From positions 1 to 9,438 of the forward strand of contig JANOPN010000122.1 of NCBI GenBank assembly GCA_031421855.1: a stretch of DNA of 9,438 bases. The letters run 5' to 3'. This DNA comes from JAAFHN01 sp031421855. GTDB taxonomy: Bacteria; Pseudomonadota; Gammaproteobacteria; Burkholderiales; Burkholderiaceae_C. Within the stretch, counting starts at the first letter, position 1. Each line of letters begins with the position of its first letter. A program made the position numbers and the translations under genes. Below are positions 1 to 6,556 of the stretch, in pieces. Below the pieces are notes generated by a model. It did no database searches, was not told where the DNA came from, and saw nothing but the letters and a program-made list of their open reading frames with translations.

Positions 1-891
1 GCCAATCAGACCGGCCAAGCTGCCGCCCGTCACCACGGCGGCCGTGTTGCCGTTGTAGGTTTTGTTCGCTGCGGTTTGGCCGCTGGCGTTCACTGTGGCT
101 TGGCTGATGTTGGCGGTGGTGGCAGCGCTATTGGATGCCAGCACGTAATTGCCCGAATCAACACCTGTGATGCCAATGCCGCTGACGTTCACTGCCTTGC
201 CCGTGCCTGCGTTTTTGTTCGCAAACACACCGACACCACTCACGCTCAAAGCGTCACCCGCGATGCGGTCATCACTCAACGTGACGATCGCTGTGGTGTT
301 GCCGTCATAGGTTTTGCTGCCCGCGCTTGCGCTCACGGTGAGCGTGGCTTGGGTGATGTTGGCCGCGGTGATGGCACTGGTTGAGGCCAAGGTGTAGTTG
401 ACCGCGCCGACACCGCTCAAGCTGTTGGCGCTGATGGTGACGACCTTGCCCGTTCCCGCGTTTTTATCGGCGAAGGTGCCAGTACCGCTGGTCAAGCTCA
501 CCACATCAGCACCAATCACACCAGCCAAACCGCCGCCAGACACCGCCGCAATCGTGCCGCCGTCGTAGGTTTTGTTGGCAGCCGTTTGGCCGCTGGCCGT
601 GAGCGTGGCTTGGGTGATGTGGGCCGTTGCACCAGTCGCGATCGCGCTGCCGAGCTGGTAGCCGTACACCGTTTCGCTGCCATTTGCGGCGCTCATACTG
701 ATCACGCTGCCCGTGACGGTTTTGCTTGCGCCCGCGTTTTTATCGGCAAAGTTGGCAGACGCCGCCAAGGTGGCCACAACGGTGTCGCCATTGATGCCGC
801 CCGTGACAAGCGCGTTACTCGCACCGACGGTAACTGCAGTGGTGCCGTCGTAAGTTTTGCTGATTGCGCCGCCAAGCCCCACACTGAGCGT
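1..891 (-). repeat. Array of YDG/MBG-type adhesin repeats inside the tpsA gene
   Basis: Three complete units and the start of a fourth are visible in translation. Each has a K-T-Y-(D/N)-G motif, an F-A-(D/N)-K-N-A-G motif about 35-40 residues later, and in the complete units an I-(T/S)-Q-A end that joins the next unit. Approximate units on the minus strand are 891-607 (95 residues), 606-346 (87), 345-97 (83) and 96-1 (incomplete). The motif lysines are at residues 717, 812, 898 and 982. Such repeats occur as long stalk arrays in two-partner-secretion and other large bacterial adhesins (Pfam YDG and MBG families, from memory). Unit 4 diverges to KTYNG. Parts of the units are almost identical at the DNA level, for example about 20 bases shared by 340-359 and 601-620, so recombination could change the copy number. 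Confidence 0.85.
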
Positions 892-3006
892 TGGCGCATC
901 GGCGTACAAAAACCCATTGCCCGTGGCTTGCGCTGCAGCGGTGGTGCCCAGTGTGGCGTTGTACTGGCGAAAGCTGGCACTCAGGCCGCCCACGGTGTCT
1001 ACGCTGCGGCTTCCAGTGCCAATCAGCCAGCGGCTACCCACCGACATGGGGCCAATGGCATTCGCTCCAGAGGTATTGTTCAGCGATGTTGCTTTGATCA
1101 TGATGGCCGTACCCGAGCCCTCGGCGGAGATGGCCGCACCGCTGGCGGCGCTGTTGCCCAGCCCAACCGTCCCGCCGGCGGTGATTGACACCGCATTGCC
1201 AGCCACCACCAAGCCTGCGTTGTTGCCATTGCCAATATTGATGTTTCCAGTCGCTGACAACACGGCGTTGGCGTTACCGTCAGTGCCCACTTGCACGCGA
1301 GAGCTTTGGCCCTCAATAGCAATGTTGCCACCCGCTTGAATCGACAGCGCCGTGCCTGAGCTGGCTTGGCCTTTCAAGTCCGACAACAAATTGACGTTTC
1401 CGCCCGCGATCAGCGTGACTCGCCCGCCTGTGGATGCTGAACTGTTGCTCGCCAAAGTGATGTCGCCATGCGCGTTCAACGTCAGCGCGTTGGTCGCGCC
1501 AGTCGATATCGGTGCTTCAATCGCGATGTTGCCGCTACCCGCCAAATTTGCGTCGGTCTGCAAGGTCACGGCGCTGGTCGCCAAATTGCCGGTGAGCGTG
1601 GCGATGTTGACAACGCTATAGCTGGCGATGGCGATGGCGCAGGTGCTGTAGGTCAGGCACATGTCTTCGGGGTCGAGCAAAAGGCTACCGGTTTGGCCGT
1701 GTGGTGCGCGGGTGTCGGTGATGCCGCTGTAGTCGAGTTTTTTCTTGCCTGAGACTTCAACCTTGCCGCCGTCACCACCTAGCGCGCCGCCTCGCGCGGC
1801 AACCGTACCGCCAAACTGAGTGCTGCCGTCTGACCATGCGACCACCGTGCCCCCGCTACCGGAGGTTTTGGCGCTGGCGTCGATGGTGGTGTTTGCGTCA
1901 ACTCGCAGTGTTTGCGCATTGCGCACGGTTGCGTCTTTGCCCTGCCAACCCCCGCCAACGAGCACAGTGCCACCGCCTTGGGTGCTGCTCGCATCGACTC
2001 GCGCGCCAACCAATTCAATATGTTTGCCCGTGATTTGCACTCGGCCACCGGCTGCTGCGATGTGGCCTGAGGCCAGTACCGCGTCTGCGTCAATCAGCAC
2101 CAGTGCGCCCGCTCCAGCGAGCCCGTGCGCCTGAATGACGCCGGTTTGGTTAATGGCCAAGCCGTAAGCGCCGCCAGCAGCCAACACCTTGGCCTGCGCT
2201 GACTCAATCAAACCGCTTTGGGTGATGCTGCCCTGCGCGCTCACGCCGCGCACCTCGATGCGACTCAGCGCTGTGGGGGCCAGCGACAGGGCGTCACCAA
2301 TGGCCAGCACCACTTGGCCGTTGCGGGCATTGATTTGTCCTGCATTGCCAACGCTGGAACCAAATAACAAAACATCACCCGACGCCGCCTGAATATGGCC
2401 CAAATTGACAACAGAGCCTGCGCCTTGGCCGTTCAAGTCGAGCTGGCCGGTTGTCATGAAGCGGTCTAAATCCGCAGTGCGAGTGCTGGCCGCAAAACGC
2501 CCGGTGTCAATGCGCCCGGTTGCACCCACCAACACGCCGTTGGGGTTGATGATGAACACCGCACCGTTGCTTTGAATGCTGCCGTGGATTTCACTCAAAT
2601 TGCCGCCGACCACTCGATTGAGCGTCGCACTGCTGGCATTGGGTAGGCGAAACACCACCGAATTACCCTGTCCCACACCAAAACTTTGCCAGTTGATGAT
2701 GGCGTTCTTCGTGCCTTGGTCGATTGAAACTCGGCTGCCAGTACCCACAATCGTCGCTTGGCCCGCAACAACCGAGCCGCCTTGCGGTACCCTGGTGATC
2801 ACCGGTGTGGCGCTGGGCGCAACCGCAGTGCCCAAGCCCTTCGGCGGCCCGCCAATGGCCTGCGCCCAAGCCGAGCCCATGGGCAAGCAAGTCGCTTGAA
2901 TCAAGGCCCAAACGGTCGCTTTGACCGGCCACGCCTTGCGCCAAGCACGACTGGTCGCGTTCGTTGCGCCGATGTGCCGAAGCTGTTGCTGTGAGTTGGT
3001 ATCCAT
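1..3006 (-). CDS. Two-partner-secretion adhesin (TpsA / filamentous haemagglutinin-like), 5' part; C-terminal part beyond the left edge
   Basis: The frame is open from the ATG at 3006 to base 1 (1002 codons, no stop by my reading), so the protein is cut by the window. Residues 1-50 form an extended signal peptide: a polar start, a basic stretch (RKAWPVK, 23-29), a hydrophobic core, and a cleavage site near AWA-Q (46-49). Residues about 65-290 match the TPS (haemagglutination activity) domain, with IINW at 103-106, the NRVVGG motif and INPNG at 153-157. This domain normally directs export through an outer-membrane TpsB pore. A Gly/Ala/Asn/Val-rich region follows, consistent with a beta-helix, and includes the family-typical LLLDP segment near 442-446. 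From about residue 706, YDG/MBG-type repeats begin. No tpsB gene is in the window. The likely role is a secreted surface adhesin (adherence, aggregation or biofilm); the ligand is unknown. The ATG at 3006 is preferred because GGAGG (3011-3015) lies 4 bases upstream and a stop closes the frame at 3082-3084. Confidence 0.93.
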   Translation of the reverse strand, partial: MDTNSQQQLRHIGATNATSRAWRKAWPVKATVWALIQATCLPMGSAWAQAIGGPPKGLGTAVAPSATPVITRVPQGGSVVAGQATIVGTGSRVSIDQGTKNAIINWQSFGVGQGNSVVFRLPNASSATLNRVVGGNLSEIHGSIQSNGAVFIINPNGVLVGATGRIDTGRFAASTRTADLDRFMTTGQLDLNGQGAGSVVNLGHIQAASGDVLLFGSSVGNAGQINARNGQVVLAIGDALSLAPTALSRIEVRGVSAQGSITQSGLIESAQAKVLAAGGAYGLAINQTGVIQAHGLAGAGALVLIDADAVLASGHIAAAGGRVQITGKHIELVGARVDASSTQGGGTVLVGGGWQGKDATVRNAQTLRVDANTTIDASAKTSGSGGTVVAWSDGSTQFGGTVAARGGALGGDGGKVEVSGKKKLDYSGITDTRAPHGQTGSLLLDPEDMCLTYSTCAIAIASYSVVNIATLTGNLATSAVTLQTDANLAGSGNIAIEAPISTGATNALTLNAHGDITLASNSSASTGGRVTLIAGGNVNLLSDLKGQASSGTALSIQAGGNIAIEGQSSRVQVGTDGNANAVLSATGNINIGNGNNAGLVVAGNAVSITAGGTVGLGNSAASGAAISAEGSGTAIMIKATSLNNTSGANAIGPMSVGSRWLIGTGSRSVDTVGGLSASFRQYNATLGTTAAAQATGNGFLYADAPTLSVGLGGAISKTYDGTTAVTVGASNALVTGGINGDTVVATLAASANFADKNAGASKTVTGSVISMSAANGSETVYGYQLGSAIATGATAHITQATLTASGQTAANKTYDGGTIAAVSGGGLAGVIGADVVSLTSGTGTFADKNAGTGKVVTISANSLSGVGAVNYTLASTSAITAANITQATLTVSASAGSKTYDGNTTAIVTLSDDRIAGDALSVSGVGVFANKNAGTGKAVNVSGIGITGVDSGNYVLASNSAATTANISQATVNASGQTAANKTYNGNTAAVVTGGSLAGLIG

Positions 3007-3010
3007 TTGG

Positions 3011-3029
3011 CCTCCGAGTGAACCTCCGA
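3011..3029 (-). promoter_or_regulatory. Tandem CGGAGG motifs, ribosome binding region of tpsA
   Basis: Read on the minus strand, the leader ends TTCGGAGGTTCA then CTCGGAGGCCAA before the ATG at 3006. The proximal GGAGG (3011-3015) is an excellent Shine-Dalgarno match but lies only 4 bases from the ATG, which is tight. The distal copy (3024-3029) is too far away to serve this start. No alternative in-frame ATG, GTG or convincing TTG with better spacing was found before the upstream stop, so this site sets the start. Confidence 0.55.
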
Positions 3030-3135
3030 AGTCTATGGATACAGCCCTCAGATGCCCATACCGCAAATGGGTGAAAGACGATCAGCTTTTGTGGAGAAAT
3101 CGCGCGACACGAGTCTGATGATGGTTTCGCAGCGA

Positions 3136-3164
3136 CTATTCAAAAATAATAGCAACAAACTCAA
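3136..3164 (-). promoter_or_regulatory. Possible weak tpsA promoter in an AT-rich patch
   Basis: The 188-base gap between eda and tpsA (3007-3194) has a distinctly AT-rich stretch around 3135-3175. On the minus strand TTGAGT (3159-3164) lies 17 bases upstream of GAATAG (3136-3141). The -35 is fair and the -10 is poor. TATTAT (3146-3151) is a better -10 but has no -35 partner. This would leave a leader of roughly 125 bases. The rest of the gap shows only a small CCCAT/ATGGG inverted repeat (3055-3071). Confidence 0.25.
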
Positions 3165-3194
3165 TGAATTCGGTGACCAAGTGCCAAAAAGTCG

Positions 3195-3857
3195 TCAAAA
3201 TTCAGATTTCAACGCCGTCGAAGCCGCCGCCAGCGCGGTGATGGCTGCCCAGTCGCCTGCGGCCATGAGATTGGCTGGGGTCAGCCAGCTGCCACCCACG
3301 CATTTGACATTGGGCAGGGCCAAAAACTGAAGCGCGTTGTCGGGGGTGATGCCGCCGGTGGGGCAAAACGCCAGGTCGGCAAACGGGCCGCCGAACGCTT
3401 TGAGCATGCCCACGCCACCGGCTTGCATGGCCGGGAAAAACTTGGCAGCCGTCAAGCCGTCGGCCATGACTTGGAGAATTTCGCTGCCGGTCGCAACGCC
3501 GGGTAAGAGTGGCACGCCCAAGTCAGCACTGGCGTGCGCAAGGTTTGAGAGGTAGCCTGGGCTGACCAAAAACCGCGCGCCAGCCGCCACGGCGGCTTTG
3601 GCTTGAGCGGGGTTGCAGACGGTGCCCGCGCCGACCACGGCCTCTGGCACGGCCGCGGCAATTTCTCGCATGCATTGCAAGGCCACGGGGGTGCGCAGCG
3701 TGATCTCAAGCATGCGCACGCCTCCAGCGACCAAGGCTCGGGCCAGTGCAATGGCCTGCGCGACTTCGGTCAACACGATGACCGGAATGACCGCGCGATC
3801 CGTCATGACATCGGCCGCGGTTAAGACGCTGGGCAGGATTTTGAATGGGCTCACCAT
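3195..3857 (-). CDS. eda: 2-dehydro-3-deoxy-6-phosphogluconate (KDPG) aldolase
   Basis: This is a cytoplasmic class I aldolase of 220 residues, near the usual family length (E. coli Eda has 213). It cleaves KDPG to pyruvate and glyceraldehyde 3-phosphate, the second Entner-Doudoroff step, and many members also act on 4-hydroxy-2-oxoglutarate. The whole TIM-barrel motif set is present: EITLRT with the catalytic glutamate at E51, GAGTV at 76-80, SPGY at 99-102, PGVATGSE at 119-126, KFFPA with the Schiff-base lysine at K139, and CPTGGI at 165-170. E51, K139 and T167 each sit six residues later than the E. coli residues I recall as E45, K133 and T161, so the alignment is gapless over this core. 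The ATG at 3857 overlaps the end of edd by 7 bases (3851-3857), which suggests translational coupling and explains the lack of a separate ribosome binding site. No frameshift or missing residue was seen. Confidence 0.97.
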   Translation of the reverse strand: MVSPFKILPSVLTAADVMTDRAVIPVIVLTEVAQAIALARALVAGGVRMLEITLRTPVALQCMREIAAAVPEAVVGAGTVCNPAQAKAAVAAGARFLVSPGYLSNLAHASADLGVPLLPGVATGSEILQVMADGLTAAKFFPAMQAGGVGMLKAFGGPFADLAFCPTGGITPDNALQFLALPNVKCVGGSWLTPANLMAAGDWAAITALAAASTALKSEF

Positions 3858-5770
3858 GAACAGGCTCCTGATTCGGCGCTCGTGACGGTTGCGCGAAAGT
3901 TATTGAAAAGGGCGCGGCCCAAGGTTTGATGCGGGTCTGCGATGGGGGCGGCCACCGACTGGCGGCCGGCCCAAGTGCCGCCAACCAAGCTCAATTGCCC
4001 CGTGTTCGTGTCGATTCGAAGAACGTCGCCGTCTTGAATTTGGCTCAAACCCCCACCGCGAAGCGCCTCCGGCGTGCAGTGGATCGCGGCGGGTACTTTG
4101 CCCGAGGCCCCGCTCATGCGGCCGTCGGTCACCAGCGCCACACTCAAGCCCTTGGCCTGCATGACAGCCAGCGGCGGCGTGAGTTTGTGCAACTCGGGCA
4201 TGCCGTTGGCGGCTGGGCCCTGAAACCGCACGACACAGATCACACCACCGCTGCTGGCGAGCGTCTCATGCTCACCGTGGCCGCTGCTGGCCGCGTTGGC
4301 GTGCGCAAACGCTTCCAACTCGCCTGATTTAAAACTGGCCAGAACTTGGTCTTGGTCGTCAAACACCCGCACCGCCGCTTGCACCACCATGCGGTCTTGC
4401 GGCACGGCCGACACCTTGATGACCGCACGTCCCAGCTCGCCCGCGAGCACCCGCAAGCCGCTTTGCAGCGAAAAAACGCCTTGCACCGAGCCAATGCGAC
4501 GCACAACCCCGGCAAACTCGGATGAGTGCACGGCGTTGTTCGGAACGCGACTCCATGCCAACTTGCCGCCGTCCAAACTCGGGACTTCGCAAAACGGCTG
4601 CAGGTTAGCTGCGACCGTTCGCACGTCGGCGTGCATGAATCCACCGCCCAGCAGCTCTTCAATCACCAAGCCGGGGCCTCCTGCCGCTTGAAAGTCGTTC
4701 ACGTCAGCGCTGCCGTTGGGGTACACCCGCGTCAATAAGGGCACGACATCGGAGAGTTGAGCAAAATCATCCCAATTGATCTGTATGCCCGCCGCGCGCG
4801 CGACAGCGACCCAATGAATCAAGTGGTTGGTGCTGCCGCCTGTGGCCAAGAGGGCCACCATGGCGTTGACGATGCAGCGCTCGTCGACCAACTCGCCAAT
4901 GGGCGAGGCTTTCAGCACCGTTTTGACGGCCTCGCGCGTGAGCGCCTCGCGCAATGCGCCGCCGTCCGCACCGGCAGGCTGAACAAAAGCGGAGCCTGGC
5001 ACATGCAAACCCATGGCCTCCAAGAGCATTTGGTTGCTGTTGGCCGTGCCATAAAACGTGCAAGTGCCGACGCTGTGATACGCCGCTTGCTCCGCATCGA
5101 GCAAATCGCTGCGCCCGACCAACCCGCGCGCCGCATCCTCGCGGACTTTGGCCTTGGCAGTGTTCGACAACCCAGACGTCATCGGCCCAGCCGGGACAAA
5201 AACGGTCGGCAGGTGGCCAAAATGCAAGGCCGCAATCAGCAAGCCCGGGACGATTTTGTCGCACACACCCAGCATGAGCGCGGCATCAAACACATCGTGG
5301 CTCAAGCCAACTGCTGCGGCCTGCGCAATCGCGTCGCGGCTGAACAAGCTCAACTCCATCCCCGGCAACCCTTGGGTGATGCCGTCGCACATGGCCGGAA
5401 CACCACCCGCAACTTGCACCGTGGCACCCAGCGCGCTGGCGGCGTGTTTGATCACGTTTGGATACGACGCGTACGGCGCATGAGCAGACAACATGTCGTT
5501 GTAAGCGGTGACGATGCCGATGTGGGGCGAGCGCTGGGTAACGATGCGCAACTTGTCGTTGGGGCTGAGCGACGCGGTGGTGTGCGCCACGTTGGCACAG
5601 CCCATTCGCTCGACACCGCGAGCCCGACCACCCAACGCGCGGATTTGCGCCAAATACGCCTGGCGCGTAGCAGCGCTGCGCTGGGTTATTCGATCGGTGA
5701 CGGCGGCCACAGTCGGGTTCATCGGCACCGGCGGCATTGGCGGTGCGGGGGTTTGAGTCGCGTTTTGCAT
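3851..5770 (-). CDS. edd: 6-phosphogluconate dehydratase
   Basis: This is the first committed Entner-Doudoroff enzyme. It dehydrates 6-phosphogluconate to KDPG and is an iron-sulfur enzyme of the IlvD/Edd family. Both family signatures are present: CDKIVPG (170-176) and LVTDGRMSGASGK (546-558). Probable cluster cysteines are C128 (AMCDGITQG), C170 and C237 (GTCTFYGTANSNQM). Conserved Edd segments such as GMELSLFSRD (137-146), GGSTNHLIHW (311-320) and NGMPELHKLTP (522-532) are intact. The frame from the ATG at 5770 gives 639 residues against about 603 in E. coli. The first 16 residues are Pro-rich and unlike the family, while M17 (5722) begins MNPTVAAVTDRI, which lines up with the E. coli N-terminus (MNPQLLRVTNRI). 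The true start may therefore be 5722 (623 residues). Neither start has a strong Shine-Dalgarno sequence. It is followed by eda with a 7-base overlap. No zwf or pgl is in the window. Confidence 0.97.
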   Translation of the reverse strand: MQNATQTPAPPMPPVPMNPTVAAVTDRITQRSAATRQAYLAQIRALGGRARGVERMGCANVAHTTASLSPNDKLRIVTQRSPHIGIVTAYNDMLSAHAPYASYPNVIKHAASALGATVQVAGGVPAMCDGITQGLPGMELSLFSRDAIAQAAAVGLSHDVFDAALMLGVCDKIVPGLLIAALHFGHLPTVFVPAGPMTSGLSNTAKAKVREDAARGLVGRSDLLDAEQAAYHSVGTCTFYGTANSNQMLLEAMGLHVPGSAFVQPAGADGGALREALTREAVKTVLKASPIGELVDERCIVNAMVALLATGGSTNHLIHWVAVARAAGIQINWDDFAQLSDVVPLLTRVYPNGSADVNDFQAAGGPGLVIEELLGGGFMHADVRTVAANLQPFCEVPSLDGGKLAWSRVPNNAVHSSEFAGVVRRIGSVQGVFSLQSGLRVLAGELGRAVIKVSAVPQDRMVVQAAVRVFDDQDQVLASFKSGELEAFAHANAASSGHGEHETLASSGGVICVVRFQGPAANGMPELHKLTPPLAVMQAKGLSVALVTDGRMSGASGKVPAAIHCTPEALRGGGLSQIQDGDVLRIDTNTGQLSLVGGTWAGRQSVAAPIADPHQTLGRALFNNFRATVTSAESGACSW

Positions 5771-5776
5771 GCGATC

Positions 5777-5805
5777 AATGTAACAAAGTTACACGATTTA
5801 CGCAA
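5777..5805 (-). promoter_or_regulatory. Candidate edd-eda promoter
   Basis: On the minus strand TTGCGT (5800-5805) is separated by 17 bases from TACATT (5777-5782), a fair -35/-10 pair. Transcription would begin at about 5768-5771. That makes the message leaderless for the ATG at 5770, or gives a leader of about 48 bases for the ATG at 5722. The -10 box lies inside the palindrome at 5779-5793, a typical repression geometry. This is inferred from the sequence only. Confidence 0.4.
5779..5793. promoter_or_regulatory. HexR-like operator palindrome upstream of edd
   Basis: TGTAAC-AAA-GTTACA is a perfect 6-base inverted repeat with a 3-base centre. It closely matches the HexR consensus as I remember it (about TGTAAT-www-ATTACA). 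HexR is an RpiR-family repressor that releases DNA on binding KDPG, and in many proteobacteria it controls edd, eda, zwf and gapA. Its place directly before edd and over a candidate -10 supports the assignment. The regulator gene is not in the window, so the identity is inferred. Confidence 0.55.
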
Positions 5806-5871
5806 GCGTGGTAACCAGATTTCAAGCCGATTCGTTGGGTTTCAAAGCGGTTACAAACCGACCCGAAAATG

Positions 5872-5898
5872 AAAAAAGCCAGCAAACGCCGGCTTTTT
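5872..5898 (-). terminator. Intrinsic terminator behind the OmpA-domain gene
   Basis: On the minus strand AAAAAGCCGGC-GTTT-GCTGGCTTTTTT forms an 11-base-pair stem with one G-U pair and a 4-base loop, ending in a T run. It lies 16 bases past the stop codon at 5915. The A run on the opposite side means it could also stop transcription on the plus strand. It isolates the edd promoter from the upstream gene. Confidence 0.85.
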
Positions 5899-5914
5899 CG
5901 CGAAATACGGAGCT

Positions 5915-6436
5915 TTACTCCAGCGTAACGTCCACACGACGCGCGTCCGAGCTGCTGCCCACGGCGTTGGCCGTGATTGCAGCGGGCTTGCGCAGCTCGA
6001 TCTTGGCCTCATCGACACCGATGGCCTTGAGCGAGTCACGCACAGCGAAAGCGCGCAATTTGGACAGTTCGGCATTTTTGACCGCGTCGCCGCTTGCGTC
6101 AGCAAAGCCGCTGACGACGGCCTTTTTGCCAGAAGCCACGCCTTTGACGACATCAACCAAAGCTTGGGCCGCGTTGGGCGCGACATCGGTCTTGCCCGAA
6201 GCAAAGTAGAACTTGACGACCCCGCCTTCGACAGCCACGCGCGCCATGTCGGCGGCTGCAGCTGCGGCTGAAACGGGGGCAATTGCAGCGGCCGGCACCG
6301 GCATTGCATCAGCGACCTTGGCGCGTTTGGCGTTCATGCTGTGCATTGACACGCCAATGACCAGTGCAATGATGCCCATGACCACAGCGCCAACAAGGGC
6401 CAAAATGAAATGCGGGGTGTCGTCGTCTTGGTTCAT
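5915..6436 (-). CDS. Membrane-anchored OmpA-family (peptidoglycan-binding) protein
   Basis: This 173-residue protein has one N-terminal membrane segment (about residues 9-32), a basic patch (NAKRAK, 35-40), an Ala/Pro-rich linker (about 42-64) and a C-terminal OmpA-like domain (about 70-173). OmpA-domain hallmarks are FYFASGKTDV (76-85), GFADASGD (110-117), LSKLRAFAV (124-132) and the terminal ARRVDV (165-170). D113 and R128 have the same 15-residue spacing as the Asp/Arg pair that I recall binding diaminopimelate in Acinetobacter OmpA, so peptidoglycan binding is likely. With no signal cleavage site visible, it is probably held in the inner membrane with the domain in the periplasm. The frame stays open upstream to 6820, but that extension runs opposite to the ChaC gene and looks non-coding. 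The ATG at 6436 is chosen because the membrane segment follows at once. The ribosome binding site is weak. It is a single-gene unit with its own terminator; its partners are unknown. Confidence 0.85.
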   Translation of the reverse strand: MNQDDDTPHFILALVGAVVMGIIALVIGVSMHSMNAKRAKVADAMPVPAAAIAPVSAAAAAADMARVAVEGGVVKFYFASGKTDVAPNAAQALVDVVKGVASGKKAVVSGFADASGDAVKNAELSKLRAFAVRDSLKAIGVDEAKIELRKPAAITANAVGSSSDARRVDVTLE

Positions 6437-6556
6437 GTGAATCCGGTTTTGCGTCAAACTCAGCCACGTCGGGCCAAAATTTGGGGGAAGTAAGGAAAGA
6501 TGCTGAGCCCAGCATTGTAAAGTCATGCCCGTGACTTCAACCAAACCGGAGCAACC
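6437..6556. promoter_or_regulatory. Divergent intergenic region with two inverted repeats and a -10-like box
   Basis: These 120 bases separate the OmpA-domain gene (minus) from the ChaC gene (plus). They contain two perfect 6-base inverted repeats: ATGCTG-AGCC-CAGCAT (6500-6515) and AAGTCA-TGCCCG-TGACTT (6520-6537). Between them, on the minus strand, TACAAT (6514-6519) is a good -10 match; the best -35 candidate, GTTGAA (6536-6541), is weak. No clear plus-strand promoter was found. The palindromes could be operators, but no regulator can be named. Confidence 0.35.
6548..6551 (+). promoter_or_regulatory. Shine-Dalgarno site fixing the GTG start of the ChaC gene
   Basis: GGAG lies 5 bases before the GTG at 6557. 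The frame has no better start nearby: the ATG at 6525 and the GTG at 6531 are in other frames. This decides the non-ATG start. Confidence 0.7.

Noticed and set aside
1..891. CRISPR array or tandem satellite reading of the repeats at the left edge
   Set aside because: The period is 250-285 bases, the repeats are coding and diverged, and they translate to known adhesin-type units.
76..2899. Many plus-strand frames (about 70-200 codons) across the left third
   Set aside because: They lie antisense to the continuous tpsA frame, have no family motifs or consistent ribosome sites, and follow from its GC-rich, repeat-rich codons.
4757..5872. A 371-codon plus-strand frame opposite edd
   Set aside because: It is antisense to a perfectly conserved Edd sequence and its translation is Arg/His/Ala-rich with no recognisable domain, so it is a shadow produced by codon bias.
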